Below are positions 42,156-51,365 of a stretch of DNA of 64,000 nucleotides, piece by piece. A program made the position numbers and the translations under genes. Each line of letters opens with the position of its first letter. The first letter of the stretch is position 1. The stretch is taken from the NCBI GenBank assembly GCA_002371675.1, contig DFGE01000022.1:204180-268179 (forward strand), read 5' to 3'. This DNA is from Clostridiales bacterium UBA3758 (GTDB lineage Bacteria > Bacillota > Clostridia > Oscillospirales > Oscillospiraceae). The notes under the pieces are model-generated. The model searched no databases. It was not told where the DNA came from and saw only the letters and a program-made list of their open reading frames with translations.

Positions 42156-43871
42156 ATGACGCTTGACGAAATCGTCAAGCGCTATGGCGTGCCGAAGACG
42201 ATCATACGTAAATACTTCCCCCGCGGCGAAGTGCGCCGCTTCCGCTCCCGCAAGGGCTTCTTCTGGACACAGGAGGTATGGAGCCAGGCCGCCGTGGAGT
42301 CTTCGCTGCTCCTCCCCGAGGTGAAGGAGGCAGTTCAAAAGCGCAGAGCAGAGCTCCTGGAGCTGCAGCAATGCCGCGAAATCACCGCCCTGTTTGCACA
42401 GTACTCGCCCGAGGCCTATGTAGAGCGGGCAAGACGCCTGGACAGGCAATTCATCCTGCACGTCGGCCCTACGAACAGCGGCAAGACCTACGACGCCATT
42501 GAGGATCTCAAGAAATGGACGCCGGGCACCTATCTCGGCCCGCTGCGTCTGTTGGCACTTGAGATGTACGACAAAATAAACGCCGCCGGCATCCCCTGCA
42601 CGATGCTCACAGGCGAGGAATACCTCCCCGTCGAGGGTGCGGAAATCATATCCTCCACGATCGAGCTGTGCGACACGCACACGCATTTCAAGACTGCCGT
42701 CATTGACGAGGCGCAGCTGATCGCCGATCCCTCGCGCGGCGCGTCCTGGCTACGGGCGATCTGCCTGGTGGACGCAGACGTGGTTCACATCTGTATGGCG
42801 CCGGAGGCTCTGAGCTATATCAGCAATCTCGTGCGCAGCTTCGGCACAGAGCCGAAGATCGTACGGCATGAGCGCCTCGCGCCGCTGCGTTACGGCGGCA
42901 GCTGCCGGGACTACCGCGACCTGCGGGCGGACGACGCGGTCATCTGTTTTTCGCGCAAAAACGTGCTCGCCACCGCGGCGCTGCTCGAGCGCAGCGGCTT
43001 TCGGGCGAGCGTGATCTACGGTGCTCTGCCCCCCGAGGCGCGGCGCAACGAGGTGCGCAAATACCTCAGCGGAGAAACCGATATCGTCGTCGCGACCGAC
43101 GCCATCGGCATGGGGATCTCCCTGCCGATCCGCCGCGTCGTATTCGCGGAGACGGAGAAATTCGACGGCAGGCAGTTCCGCGCACTCTCGACCGCGGAGA
43201 TCAACCAGATCGGCGGACGCGCAGGGCGCTACGGCATGCACGAGAAGGGCGAGGTACTGGTGCTCGGGGACGATCCCATCATCGGCAACAAGCTCGGCCA
43301 GAGCGTACGCGCGCTCAAGGCCTCCTGCATCGCCTTCCCGCGCGAGGTGCTCGCGACAGACTACCCGCTGCGGCTGCTGCTCAAAACCTGGCAGGCCCTG
43401 CCGGGCAGCGGCGCCTTTCTGCGCGAGGACATGAGCGAAGCGCTGACGCTGCTCTCACGCCTGCGGGGCTTCTCCGTTGAGGAGCAGAAGGAGCTCTGCT
43501 TCGACCTTATTACCTGCCCGGTCGACACGCGCAACGACGAGCTGGTGCGCTATTGGGCCGACTGCGCCCGTGCCATCCTGCGCGGCAGAAAAATCCCCTA
43601 CCCTCCCTTCGGAACAAAAACGCTGCTTGACTGCGAGCTGCAGTACAAGGCCTTCGACATTCATCATCAGCTGCTCCGGCGCATCGGTCGGCCGGACGAC
43701 TGCAGCGCACAGCGCAGAGCGATCTGCGAGCGCATCGCGGAGCTCATGCGGCAGAGCAAGGAAGAATTCATTCGCCACTGCAGGGTGTGCGGTAAGGAGC
43801 TGCCGCTCGGCAGCGTCTCCAATCTCTGTGACGCCTGCTATCTCGCCCAGGGCATGTCCGGCCGGATCTGA
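42156..43871 (+). CDS. SUV3-like RNA helicase
   Basis: A 571-residue superfamily 2 helicase whose motifs match SUV3, the mitochondrial degradosome helicase: Walker A GPTNSGKT (Gly104-Thr111), motif II DEAQ (184-187) within VIDEAQLIADPSRGASWLRAI, TDAIGMGISLPI, and GRAGRYG. A short HTH-like N-terminus (LDEIVKRYGVPKTIIRKYFPRG) and a C-terminal zinc knuckle pair (CRVCGKE...CDACY, from about 543) flank the core. The start at 42156 follows AAAGGAGG by 7 bases. It probably unwinds RNA or RNA:DNA; no nuclease is adjacent. Confidence 0.85.
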   Translation: MTLDEIVKRYGVPKTIIRKYFPRGEVRRFRSRKGFFWTQEVWSQAAVESSLLLPEVKEAVQKRRAELLELQQCREITALFAQYSPEAYVERARRLDRQFILHVGPTNSGKTYDAIEDLKKWTPGTYLGPLRLLALEMYDKINAAGIPCTMLTGEEYLPVEGAEIISSTIELCDTHTHFKTAVIDEAQLIADPSRGASWLRAICLVDADVVHICMAPEALSYISNLVRSFGTEPKIVRHERLAPLRYGGSCRDYRDLRADDAVICFSRKNVLATAALLERSGFRASVIYGALPPEARRNEVRKYLSGETDIVVATDAIGMGISLPIRRVVFAETEKFDGRQFRALSTAEINQIGGRAGRYGMHEKGEVLVLGDDPIIGNKLGQSVRALKASCIAFPREVLATDYPLRLLLKTWQALPGSGAFLREDMSEALTLLSRLRGFSVEEQKELCFDLITCPVDTRNDELVRYWADCARAILRGRKIPYPPFGTKTLLDCELQYKAFDIHHQLLRRIGRPDDCSAQRRAICERIAELMRQSKEEFIRHCRVCGKELPLGSVSNLCDACYLAQGMSGRI

Positions 43872-43883
43872 GTATAGCTATGC

Positions 43884-43920
43884 GTACACGGGGATCCTCC
43901 CGAAGAGGATCCCCGTGTAC
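43884..43920. terminator. Terminator between the helicase gene and sbcC
   Basis: A near-perfect 16-base-pair stem GTACACGGGGATCCTC / GAGGATCCCCGTGTAC with a CCGAA loop, between convergent genes. Confidence 0.85.
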
Positions 43921-43923
43921 TTT

Positions 43924-46698
43924 TCATACCGTTTCTGTCACGACCTGGACATGGCTGCCGCCGCTGCGATCCTTGGTAACGAGGATCTTTTTGTCCATGC
44001 GGCTCTTGAGTTCGGCCACATGGGAGATGATACCTACCAGGCGCTCGCCCTCCGTGAGGTCGTAGAGTGCGTCGATCGCCACTCTCAGCGTATCCTCGTC
44101 AAGCGAGCCAAAGCCCTCGTCCACAAACATCGTGTCGAGCCGAATGCCGCCGGAGCTCGCCTGGATCTCGTCTGAGAGACCGAGCGCGAGCGCGAGCGAG
44201 GCCAGGAAGGATTCTCCTCCCGAGAGGGTCTTGACGCTGCGGGTGCTGCCGTTGTAATGGTCTATCACGTCGAGATCCAGGCCGATTTGCCCGCGGTTCC
44301 CGGCGCCGTCCTCGCGCCGCGTGAGCTGATACTGGCCTCCGCTCATGCGCTGTAAACGAAGATTCGCGCGCTCCAGGATGCGATCGAAATAGGTCATCTG
44401 GATATAGGTCTCAAGGCGGATCTTGTCCCTCCCGCGGATTTTACCGTTGACGGTTACGGAGAGATCCTCCATCCAGCGGTACTCCTCGTCGAGCGCGGCG
44501 AGGTCATGCTGCCGCAGCCGGATGCTCTCCTGCGCACTGCGGTTAACGGTGATGCGGCTGTGCAGCTCGCGCTGCTGCGTGGTCAGCTGACGGCGTCGTT
44601 CGCTCAGCTCCGTCTGGCGCGCCAGCTCTCGTTCCCGGTCGAAGCCCGGAGCAGAAGCGCACTGCTCGCGCAGCTGACCGACGCGGCCAAGGAGCTCGGC
44701 CAGGCTCTGGCGGCTGCGCTCCTGTGCGCGGCGGGCCGCCTCAATGGCGGCGTTGATAGCATCCTGCTCCGACCGAAGGCGCAGGATCTCGCCCTTGGCC
44801 GCCTGTTCGTCGGGATAGGGAAGGCGCCGGTCGAGCGCTTCCCGCTCCTCGTGCAGCGCAGTATTGCGTGCCTGATCCGTTGCAAGCGCGGCCTTCTCTG
44901 CATGAAGGCTTTCCTCAAGCTCGCGCAGCAGCTGCTCCTGTTTCGGGAGCTGTGCGTCGAGTGCGTCTTTTTCGTGGAGCTTCTGTTCCTCGTCGAGGAT
45001 TTCCAGGGTCAGCCGCCTTATATCGTATGCAAGTGTGCGCCGCTCCGATGCAGCGCGGTCTGCCGCCTCTGTGAGCGCGCAGTCCGGCAGCAAGGAAGAG
45101 AGCGCTGTTTCCGCCTCTTCTCTCCTGGCGTCCCGCTGCGTCAGCGCAGCGCGCGCCTCAAGGCTCGCATTGGCCGCGTCGCGTTCTGCGTCCTCCGCGC
45201 GTTTTTTCTCCTTCTGCAGCTGTGCCTCCGTCGGCGCGTCGGCGGATTTCCGTGCGGGACGCGGGTGATCCGTCGCGCCGCAGACCGGGCATGGCGCGCC
45301 GGGCTGCAGCCCTTCCGCGAGGATGCCGGCCTGCTCGGAGAGGAAGGCATGGTTAAGACGCTCATAGCTCTCACGAAGCCGCACGGCGTCGCGCTGCAGG
45401 GCGACGAAGCTGTCCTGCCGCCGGGCAACGTTCTGCTCGCAGCTTTGCAGCAGCTGCAGGCTCTTCAGCAGCGCGGCAAGCTGCGCGTCGCGCGCGCAGA
45501 GCGTTTCCTTCTCTCTCTGCATGCGCTCCTTTTGTGCTCCGGCGTTTTCAAGCTGAGCGCGTCTCAAGCGGTCCGCCGAAAGCTTTTCCCGACCTTCCGA
45601 AAGCACGCGTTCCTTCCTCAGGATGGCATCCTCCGCGGCAGCGATACGTTTTTGCAGCGTCAGTTCTTCCGCGCGCAGCTCCTCCCGGCGAATATAGCCG
45701 GGGAGCTCCGCGTTCAATGCCGCGGCCTCTGCGCCCAGGCGTTCCCACGCGGGCTTGCGCGCTTCCTCGCAGCGAAGCCTTTCCTCGTCCGCTCCCGCCT
45801 TGGCGCGGCTCTGCTCCAGTTCACGCTCCGCAGCAGAGAGCGCCATCTCCCGCTGCTCCTGATCGGCAAGCAGGCGCAGATGCTCGTTCGTCTCAGCCAG
45901 AGTCTTGTCCGTCTCTTCCTCGCAAACGTCAAGCTCTCTGCTCATAGCCTCATCCGCCTCTATGAATGCTCCGATGAGCTCAAGGCCGCGTTCCGTCGGC
46001 ATTTCGCCGCGCAGCACCTGCGCAAATTGATCCGCGTACAGATCGCCCGGGGGCACCTTTACGCCGCGCAGAAACTGCTCCGCGCTGCGCTGCGCCTCCT
46101 CCCTGCGTTTCGACACGTCTTCCGCAGCGCGGTACACGCGCTCCTGGAAGCTCTGATAGAGACCGGTTTTGAAGATTTCACGGAAAATCTCCTGCCTTGA
46201 GGAAGTATCGGCAAGCAGGAGCTTGAGAAAGTCCCCCTGTGCGATCATTGCGACCTGGGAGAATTGCTCCCGGTCGAGCCCAATCAGCTCACGCACGGCC
46301 TGGTCGACCTCTCGCAGCTTGGTCACGGATGGGCGATCCGGAAAGACGAGCTCCGCCTCCGCGCTCTGGCGGCTCGTGCCCTCGCCGCGTTTTTTCGGGC
46401 GCTCGTATTCCGGGCTGCGGATCAGCGTATAGGTCTTGCCGCCCACCTCAAATACGAGCTCTACTCTGGTGGGGGTCTCAGCCTCCGCGTATTTGGAACG
46501 GAGCATGCCCGACTCGCGGTTCTCGCCGCTGGGCTTTCCGTAGAGTGCAAAGGTGATCGCGTCAAAGATCGTCGTTTTACCGGCGCCGGTGTCGCCGGTG
46601 ATGAGATAGAGGCCGCTCCTGCCGAGCTTGTCAAACTCGATGCAGACCTCGCCCGCGTAGGGGCCGAAGGCGGACATAGTCAATTTGATCGGTCTCAT
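43924..46698 (-). CDS. sbcC: Exonuclease SbcCD ATPase subunit
   Basis: Rad50-like SMC ATPase that with SbcD cuts DNA hairpins and protein-blocked ends. The 924 residues have Walker [10 protein letters not shown] near 34-42, two long coiled-coil arms separated by the zinc hook [10 protein letters not shown] near residue 469, and the C-terminal signature [19 protein letters not shown] with Walker [13 protein letters not shown]. It is somewhat shorter than E. coli SbcC, mainly in the coils. The start overlaps the sbcD stop by 4 bases. Confidence 0.95.
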   Translation of the reverse strand: MRPIKLTMSAFGPYAGEVCIEFDKLGRSGLYLITGDTGAGKTTIFDAITFALYGKPSGENRESGMLRSKYAEAETPTRVELVFEVGGKTYTLIRSPEYERPKKRGEGTSRQSAEAELVFPDRPSVTKLREVDQAVRELIGLDREQFSQVAMIAQGDFLKLLLADTSSRQEIFREIFKTGLYQSFQERVYRAAEDVSKRREEAQRSAEQFLRGVKVPPGDLYADQFAQVLRGEMPTERGLELIGAFIEADEAMSRELDVCEEETDKTLAETNEHLRLLADQEQREMALSAAERELEQSRAKAGADEERLRCEEARKPAWERLGAEAAALNAELPGYIRREELRAEELTLQKRIAAAEDAILRKERVLSEGREKLSADRLRRAQLENAGAQKERMQREKETLCARDAQLAALLKSLQLLQSCEQNVARRQDSFVALQRDAVRLRESYERLNHAFLSEQAGILAEGLQPGAPCPVCGATDHPRPARKSADAPTEAQLQKEKKRAEDAERDAANASLEARAALTQRDARREEAETALSSLLPDCALTEAADRAASERRTLAYDIRRLTLEILDEEQKLHEKDALDAQLPKQEQLLRELEESLHAEKAALATDQARNTALHEEREALDRRLPYPDEQAAKGEILRLRSEQDAINAAIEAARRAQERSRQSLAELLGRVGQLREQCASAPGFDRERELARQTELSERRRQLTTQQRELHSRITVNRSAQESIRLRQHDLAALDEEYRWMEDLSVTVNGKIRGRDKIRLETYIQMTYFDRILERANLRLQRMSGGQYQLTRREDGAGNRGQIGLDLDVIDHYNGSTRSVKTLSGGESFLASLALALGLSDEIQASSGGIRLDTMFVDEGFGSLDEDTLRVAIDALYDLTEGERLVGIISHVAELKSRMDKKILVTKDRSGGSHVQVVTETV

Positions 46699-47831
46699 GT
46701 TCTGTCCTCCCAGATCTCTTCCATCAAACGCCGTGAATACTCTCGTTGCTGTTCGCTCATCGGCCGCTCATTCTGCGCGAGGAAAAACTCCTCGAGCAGT
46801 TCCAGCGGCGTCTTGCGTTCCTGCTCCTGAGCCGCGCGCAGCGAGCCGCTCGCACGGGTACGGGCGTTGTCGTAGCTGAGCGTGAGAAGGTTGGGGTAAT
46901 CCTGCCGCAGCCGCGCAACCGCCTCCGGCACATCCTCCTCGTCGGTGAGCGTGAGAGCATACAGATCCCCGCGATTTTGCCGCTCAACAAAACCGCGGTC
47001 CGTAAGCTCTGCGAAGCTGCCCCGCAGCTGCCGCAGTTCGCGCAGCGGCGTGAGCGCAACGGTGCGCACGCTAAGCTCGCCAGGCTCGCCCAGCTCCACG
47101 ATGGTCACGGATTTCTCCTGGCCGCATTCCGAGAAGGAATACTTGAGCGGGGTGCCGCAATAGCGCAGGCGCTGCGTGCCTATGTTCTGGGGGCCGTGAA
47201 TATGCCCCAGCGCTACGTAATCAAAGCCGTCGAACACCGAGGCGTCCACATTGTCGAGCCCGCCGACCGAACGCTCCTCAGACTCCGAGCGCTCCGCGCC
47301 GGTGACGAACTGGTGCGCCACGAGCACCCTGCGCCATCCGGGCTCGGCAGGCAGCCGCGAAAGCGCGGCGCGAAGCGCATCGGTATAGCTTTCGATCTTT
47401 TCCTCGGGGCAGCAGCGGCGGACATGCGTAGGCTTAACAAAAGGCAGCATATAAACCGCCACAACGCCGTGCTCGTCCTGCAGCAGCGTCGGCTCCACGC
47501 GCCCGTCATAGACCGGCGAAAGATGAATCCCGCCGCGCAGCATGACACGCCTGCCGAAGGCGATACGCTCCGGTGAATCGTGGTTGCCGCTGATGACGAA
47601 GGTCTCCAGTCCGCGCTCCGAGAGCGCGCAGAGGAAATCGTCAAAGAGCTGGACAGCCTCCGCGGAAGGAATCGCCTTGTCGTAGATATCCCCCGCGATC
47701 AGGACAGCGTCCGGCTGCTCCCTGTCCAGGACGCTGAGAATCTGGCGCAGGATATGCCGCTGATCCTCCATTAAGCTCATTTCATTGAGCCGCTTTCCCA
47801 GGTGCAGATCCGAAAGGTGCGCGAGCTTCAT
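46695..47831 (-). CDS. sbcD: Exonuclease SbcCD nuclease subunit
   Basis: Mre11-like Mn2+-dependent nuclease. The 378 residues carry the phosphoesterase motifs LAHLSDLHLGK, VLIAGDIYDKA, VISGNHDSPERI and LGHIHGPQ. GGAGGG directly abuts an ATG at 47837, so the next ATG at 47831 with 6-base spacing is the better start. First gene of sbcDC. Confidence 0.95.
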   Translation of the reverse strand: MKLAHLSDLHLGKRLNEMSLMEDQRHILRQILSVLDREQPDAVLIAGDIYDKAIPSAEAVQLFDDFLCALSERGLETFVISGNHDSPERIAFGRRVMLRGGIHLSPVYDGRVEPTLLQDEHGVVAVYMLPFVKPTHVRRCCPEEKIESYTDALRAALSRLPAEPGWRRVLVAHQFVTGAERSESEERSVGGLDNVDASVFDGFDYVALGHIHGPQNIGTQRLRYCGTPLKYSFSECGQEKSVTIVELGEPGELSVRTVALTPLRELRQLRGSFAELTDRGFVERQNRGDLYALTLTDEEDVPEAVARLRQDYPNLLTLSYDNARTRASGSLRAAQEQERKTPLELLEEFFLAQNERPMSEQQREYSRRLMEEIWEDRT

Positions 47832-47863
47832 CTGCATCCCTCCTGTTTCTGTTTATGTATAGT

Positions 47864-47892
47864 ATTATACCAAACAATTCGGCGGTACACAA
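47864..47892 (-). promoter_or_regulatory. Sigma-A promoter of sbcDC
   Basis: On the minus strand TTGTGT (47887-47892) and a perfect TATAAT (47864-47869) are 17 bases apart. Confidence 0.65.
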
Positions 47893-47920
47893 GCATCTGC
47901 GTCGATTGAGAGGACAGGGC

Positions 47921-47949
47921 TTTACGAAATGCGTCAAAAAGCGTATACT
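47921..47949 (+). promoter_or_regulatory. Sigma-A promoter of the Nudix gene
   Basis: TTTACG (47921-47926) and TATACT (47944-47949) are 17 bases apart, 34 bases before the start. Confidence 0.65.
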
Positions 47950-47983
47950 GTGAGCGAATCCACCCGAATAAGGAGTTTTCTCC

Positions 47984-48487
47984 ATGGAAATGAACTATTG
48001 CATGCAGTGCGGCGCAAAGCTTGAGATGCGCGACCACAAGGAGGAGGGCGTCGTTCCCTATTGCCCGCAATGCGGGCAATACCGCTGGCCCGTCTTCAAC
48101 ACTGCCGTAAGCATGATCGTCAGGGATGAGGCGCTCTCCCGCATTCTTCTGATCCGTCAGTACGGCCGCCCGTTCTATGTGCTTGTTGCAGGTTATGTAA
48201 ACCACGGCGAGGACGCCGAGGACGCGGCGGCACGCGAGGTCTGCGAGGAGCTCGGCATGACTGTGACGAGTGCAAAGTTCAACCACAGCCATTATTTTGC
48301 TCCCAGCAATACCCTGATGCTGAACTTCACCGTCACCGTGCGCGAGGCGGAGCCGCACCCCAACAGCGAAGTTGACGACTGTGCCTGGTTCAGCCCCGAC
48401 GAGGCGCGGCAGAACATCAAGCCTCACAGCCTGGCCGGCGCGTTTCTGCGCGGATATCTGGACGGGAAGTATGACTTTGAAGCCTGA
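47984..48487 (+). CDS. Nudix hydrolase with zinc ribbon
   Basis: A 167-residue NADH-pyrophosphatase-like Nudix protein. Residues 6-32 form a zinc ribbon (CMQCG...CPQCG) and the Nudix box GYVNHGEDAEDAAAREVCEELG matches the G-x5-E-x7-REUxEExG consensus with all catalytic glutamates. It likely hydrolyses a nucleoside diphosphate derivative. AAGGAG precedes the ATG by 8 bases. Its stop overlaps the ribosome binding site of the carboxypeptidase gene. Confidence 0.9.
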   Translation: MEMNYCMQCGAKLEMRDHKEEGVVPYCPQCGQYRWPVFNTAVSMIVRDEALSRILLIRQYGRPFYVLVAGYVNHGEDAEDAAAREVCEELGMTVTSAKFNHSHYFAPSNTLMLNFTVTVREAEPHPNSEVDDCAWFSPDEARQNIKPHSLAGAFLRGYLDGKYDFEA

Positions 48488-48497
48488 GGAGGACGCC

Positions 48498-49835
48498 ATG
48501 AAACGACTTCTTTCCCTTGTGCTCTGCCTGCTGCTGCTTTTGCCGTTTGCCCCGGCGGCGGCAGCCGAGGATGGGCCGAAGCTCTTCTCCCTCGCTGTGC
48601 GCGTGGGTGAGAGTGTGACGCCGGTACGGGCCTATGAGTGCTCCTACCCCGGGAATGTCTATCTCTCGCTGTCCGATCTCTCGGCGGCGCTCAACGGCAG
48701 TGCAAAGCAATACAGCATCCAGAAGACCTACTCCGGCGGCGCGGAGGTCTTCGCCATCTGGACAGGCGAAGCGGCCAAAGCGCCCTCAGCCGCAGGCGAG
48801 GTCTCTTCCCTGCGCCCCATCGCCTTCGACCTGCCGCTCAAGCGCAGCCGCATCTTTTTTAACAATACCGACCGGCGCTATTACACCTTCCGCGAGGGGG
48901 ACGAGCTGTACATGAGCCTGATCGACGTGCAGCTGATGCTCAACGTGCCCGCAGCCTGGGACGGCGGCGTGCTGGTCTTTTATCCCGAGGAGAGCTTTCA
49001 CCCGGACTTTGATGCGCTGAAAGCCGCGGGATACTTCGATGAGATCGGCTCCATCGTGATCGGGGATATCGACACGGGACGCTACCTCACCAACATCCGC
49101 GGCAGCCGCAGCCTCCCGATCGCCTCCCTCACAAAGCTCATGAGTTATCTGCTCATCGCGGAGGCCATGGAGGCCGACGGACTCAGCGAACAGGCTCCTA
49201 TCACGATCTCCGAAAACGCGGCAGCGCTCTCCCGCTCGGCCGACGGCATGGTGCTGCTCAAGGCAGGCAAGCAGGTTCCCCTCGGAGAGTTGATCGACGC
49301 GACCATGCTCGCCTCGAGCAACGAGAGCTGCCTAGCAATCGCCGAAGCGCTGTTCGGCTCGGAGGAGGCCTTTGTTGCGCGGATGAACGAGCGCGCGCAA
49401 GAGCTTATGCTTCGCACCGCGAACTTCTACACCTGCCACGGTCTCCCCTCCTATAACGAGGGCACAGTGGTCGCAAAGCGCCAGAACCATATGAGCGCCA
49501 TCGACCTCTTCCGTCTGACGCGTTTTCTCGTCTCGGAGCATCCGGAGATCTATTCCGTGACACAGCAGTACTACTGCAGCATGCCCACGCTCGACTATAA
49601 CTCCGCAAATTCCAATCCTCTGGTCTTCAATCTCCCCGGCGTGAACGGCCTCAAGACCGGCTCGACCAACCGCGCGGGCTTTTGTCTGGTAGCGACGCTG
49701 CCCGTGACTGCAGGAAACGAGACGCACACGATCTGCCTGGTGCTGCTCGGCGCGGAGGATCCGTCTCTCCGCGGTCAGGCGGCCGAGATCCTGCTGCGCT
49801 GCGCTGCGGAGCACTACGCGCAGAACGGCTTTTGA
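48498..49835 (+). CDS. D-alanyl-D-alanine carboxypeptidase (S11)
   Basis: A 445-residue exported penicillin-binding protein that trims peptidoglycan stem peptides. Signal peptide at 1-23 (LLLLLPFAPAAAAE). Residues 30-165 form an extra N-terminal domain resembling the copper-amine-oxidase-like domain found in clostridial surface enzymes. The catalytic domain has S210-L-T-K213, the SxN motif (SSNES) and K386-T-G. The gene starts 10 bases after the Nudix stop with GAGGAGGA. No C-terminal amphipathic anchor is evident. Confidence 0.9.
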   Translation: MKRLLSLVLCLLLLLPFAPAAAAEDGPKLFSLAVRVGESVTPVRAYECSYPGNVYLSLSDLSAALNGSAKQYSIQKTYSGGAEVFAIWTGEAAKAPSAAGEVSSLRPIAFDLPLKRSRIFFNNTDRRYYTFREGDELYMSLIDVQLMLNVPAAWDGGVLVFYPEESFHPDFDALKAAGYFDEIGSIVIGDIDTGRYLTNIRGSRSLPIASLTKLMSYLLIAEAMEADGLSEQAPITISENAAALSRSADGMVLLKAGKQVPLGELIDATMLASSNESCLAIAEALFGSEEAFVARMNERAQELMLRTANFYTCHGLPSYNEGTVVAKRQNHMSAIDLFRLTRFLVSEHPEIYSVTQQYYCSMPTLDYNSANSNPLVFNLPGVNGLKTGSTNRAGFCLVATLPVTAGNETHTICLVLLGAEDPSLRGQAAEILLRCAAEHYAQNGF

Positions 49836-49907
49836 ACCGCCATATCTCCCGGGCGGAACGCTCCATCAATTAATCCTTGAATAAATTAGCACATCAATAA
49901 GCAAGCG

Positions 49908-49952
49908 GCAACAGCGCCGCGGTGAGGAAAGCCCTCGCCGCGGCGCTGTTGC
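49908..49952. terminator. Terminator between the carboxypeptidase and YgjV-like genes
   Basis: A long perfect stem GCAACAGCGCCGCGG(TGAG) / (CTCG)CCGCGGCGCTGTTGC between convergent genes. Confidence 0.8.
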
Positions 49953-49967
49953 GTATTTGCATTTGCA

Positions 49968-50570
49968 TCACAGCGTCTTTTCGAAGACGCCGTTTTTGTC
50001 CTCATAACCCATTTTCTGCAGGAAGGGCAGGTGCTTCTCCTCGGCGCCGCTGTAACGCAGCAGCTTCAGACCCTCGCTCGGCAGATGCTCAAGCAGATAG
50101 CGGCCAACGGAGGCGTCCCGGTACACGGGCGTGGTGTAATCAAGCGCGATGTCCAGCACGCCGTCCTTCTCCCTGCCGAGCAGCAGACCGGCAGGCTCCG
50201 CGCCATGGCAGACGAGAAAAGCGCGGTTCGCGTCGGCCGGACGGATCTCACGGCCGGGGAAACAGGCGGCAATATCCTTGCCGTAGTCATCCAGGAAGAA
50301 GCGCACGAAGCTCTCCCCCGGCTCGAGCTGCACGAGCTTGTAGTTCGGCTCGCTGTTGCGCAGCTTCCAGAGATAATAGAGATTGATGCACACGAGGGCG
50401 ACGTTCATGATCGCCGTGGGATAGGAATGGATGATAAAAGCATAGGTGGAGAAAATGACGCCGCCTATGGTGTTGATGACGCGCAGCTTCACAACCGAGC
50501 TCATCAGGAACGACACCAGCACCAGCGCAGAGCCCAGATAGCCGATGGCTTCGATCAGATTCGTGTTCAT
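49968..50570 (-). CDS. YgjV-like membrane domain fused to GNAT-like domain
   Basis: A 200-residue protein. Residues 1-70 contain three short membrane helices of the YgjV/Imp type (IEAIGYLGSALVLVSFLMSS, INTIGGVIFSTYAFII, INLYYLWK). Residues 85-200 look like a GNAT-type fold (LDIALDYTTPVYRDASVGRYLLEHL, HLPFLQKMGYE) but the acetyl-CoA loop is not clear. GGAAGAGGAACC precedes the ATG. It sits 25 bases after the TetR gene and is probably co-transcribed with it. Function unknown. Confidence 0.75.
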   Translation of the reverse strand: MNTNLIEAIGYLGSALVLVSFLMSSVVKLRVINTIGGVIFSTYAFIIHSYPTAIMNVALVCINLYYLWKLRNSEPNYKLVQLEPGESFVRFFLDDYGKDIAACFPGREIRPADANRAFLVCHGAEPAGLLLGREKDGVLDIALDYTTPVYRDASVGRYLLEHLPSEGLKLLRYSGAEEKHLPFLQKMGYEDKNGVFEKTL

Positions 50571-50595
50571 GGTTCCTCTTCCTTTCCGTAAAATA

Positions 50596-51177
50596 TCAAC
50601 TGTGCGTGAGATTCCCGAGCAGCCCGATGATGTTGTCGTTGATCGTGCCGGTGAGTACGCCGTTGTAATTGCAGAGGAAGGTGCCGGTGATGAGGATCAT
50701 CATGGCCTCCGCCTCCTGTTTGCCCGCCGCTTCACCGTAGACGGCGACGAGGCATTGCTCCATCGTCTCGCGCCACTCCTTGAATTCCGCGCGCACCAGC
50801 TCTGCAACCTCAGGATTGTAATGCGTAAGAACATAGGTCTGCGTGGTGGCGTTGGGGCGGATCTCCCCCTCTTTGCCGTTGGCGACATATGCCATGAAGG
50901 CGTTCATGTAGGCGAGATTGCTCTCATAGTCTCGCCGGTCGTGCTCGAAAAACCAGGCCTTGCACTTTTCCGTCATAAAGTCCTTGGTATAGCGCACGTA
51001 GTTGACGATCAGATCGTCGCGGCTGTCAAAGTAGTTGAGGAGGTTCGCGTGCGACATGCCGGCCTCGGCTGCGATATCGCGCAGGGAGACCTTTGTCAGG
51101 GGCTTTTTTTCGATGCAGCGCTGGAAGGCCATCAGAATCTCCAGACGCATGGCGTCCTTATCAACGATCAGGGGCAT
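50596..51177 (-). CDS. TetR/AcrR family transcriptional regulator
   Basis: A 193-residue repressor-type protein with the N-terminal helix-turn-helix VSLRDIAAEAGMSHANLLNYFDSRDDLIVNYV and an all-helical ligand domain. The start at 51177 follows AGAGGTGATCCC. It may control the YgjV-like gene behind it or the divergent MBL-fold gene at 51366; the ligand is unknown. Confidence 0.88.
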   Translation of the reverse strand: MPLIVDKDAMRLEILMAFQRCIEKKPLTKVSLRDIAAEAGMSHANLLNYFDSRDDLIVNYVRYTKDFMTEKCKAWFFEHDRRDYESNLAYMNAFMAYVANGKEGEIRPNATTQTYVLTHYNPEVAELVRAEFKEWRETMEQCLVAVYGEAAGKQEAEAMMILITGTFLCNYNGVLTGTINDNIIGLLGNLTHS

Positions 51178-51195
51178 GGGATCACCTCTCTGCAT

Positions 51196-51224
51196 AGTTT
51201 AGCACGCATTTCCGCCCCGGTCAA
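51196..51224 (-). promoter_or_regulatory. Sigma-A promoter of the TetR gene
   Basis: On the minus strand TTGACC (51219-51224) and TAAACT (51196-51201) are 17 bases apart, about 20 bases before the start. Confidence 0.6.
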
Positions 51225-51313
51225 TGCAGCAAACGAGTCCGCGGACAAGCATTCTATATTGCACGCTTGATAGGAAAGCCGTAGCATTTCGTCCGCGTTC
51301 TGCCAATGGGCTG

Positions 51314-51342
51314 TTGACATTTTTCTGACCAAATGGTAGATT
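51314..51342 (+). promoter_or_regulatory. Sigma-A promoter of the MBL-fold gene
   Basis: TTGACA (51314-51319) and TAGATT (51337-51342) are 17 bases apart. An ATG at 51333 lies inside this promoter and so cannot be the start. Confidence 0.7.
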
Positions 51343-51365
51343 ATATTTTGAAAGAAGGGGTCTGC

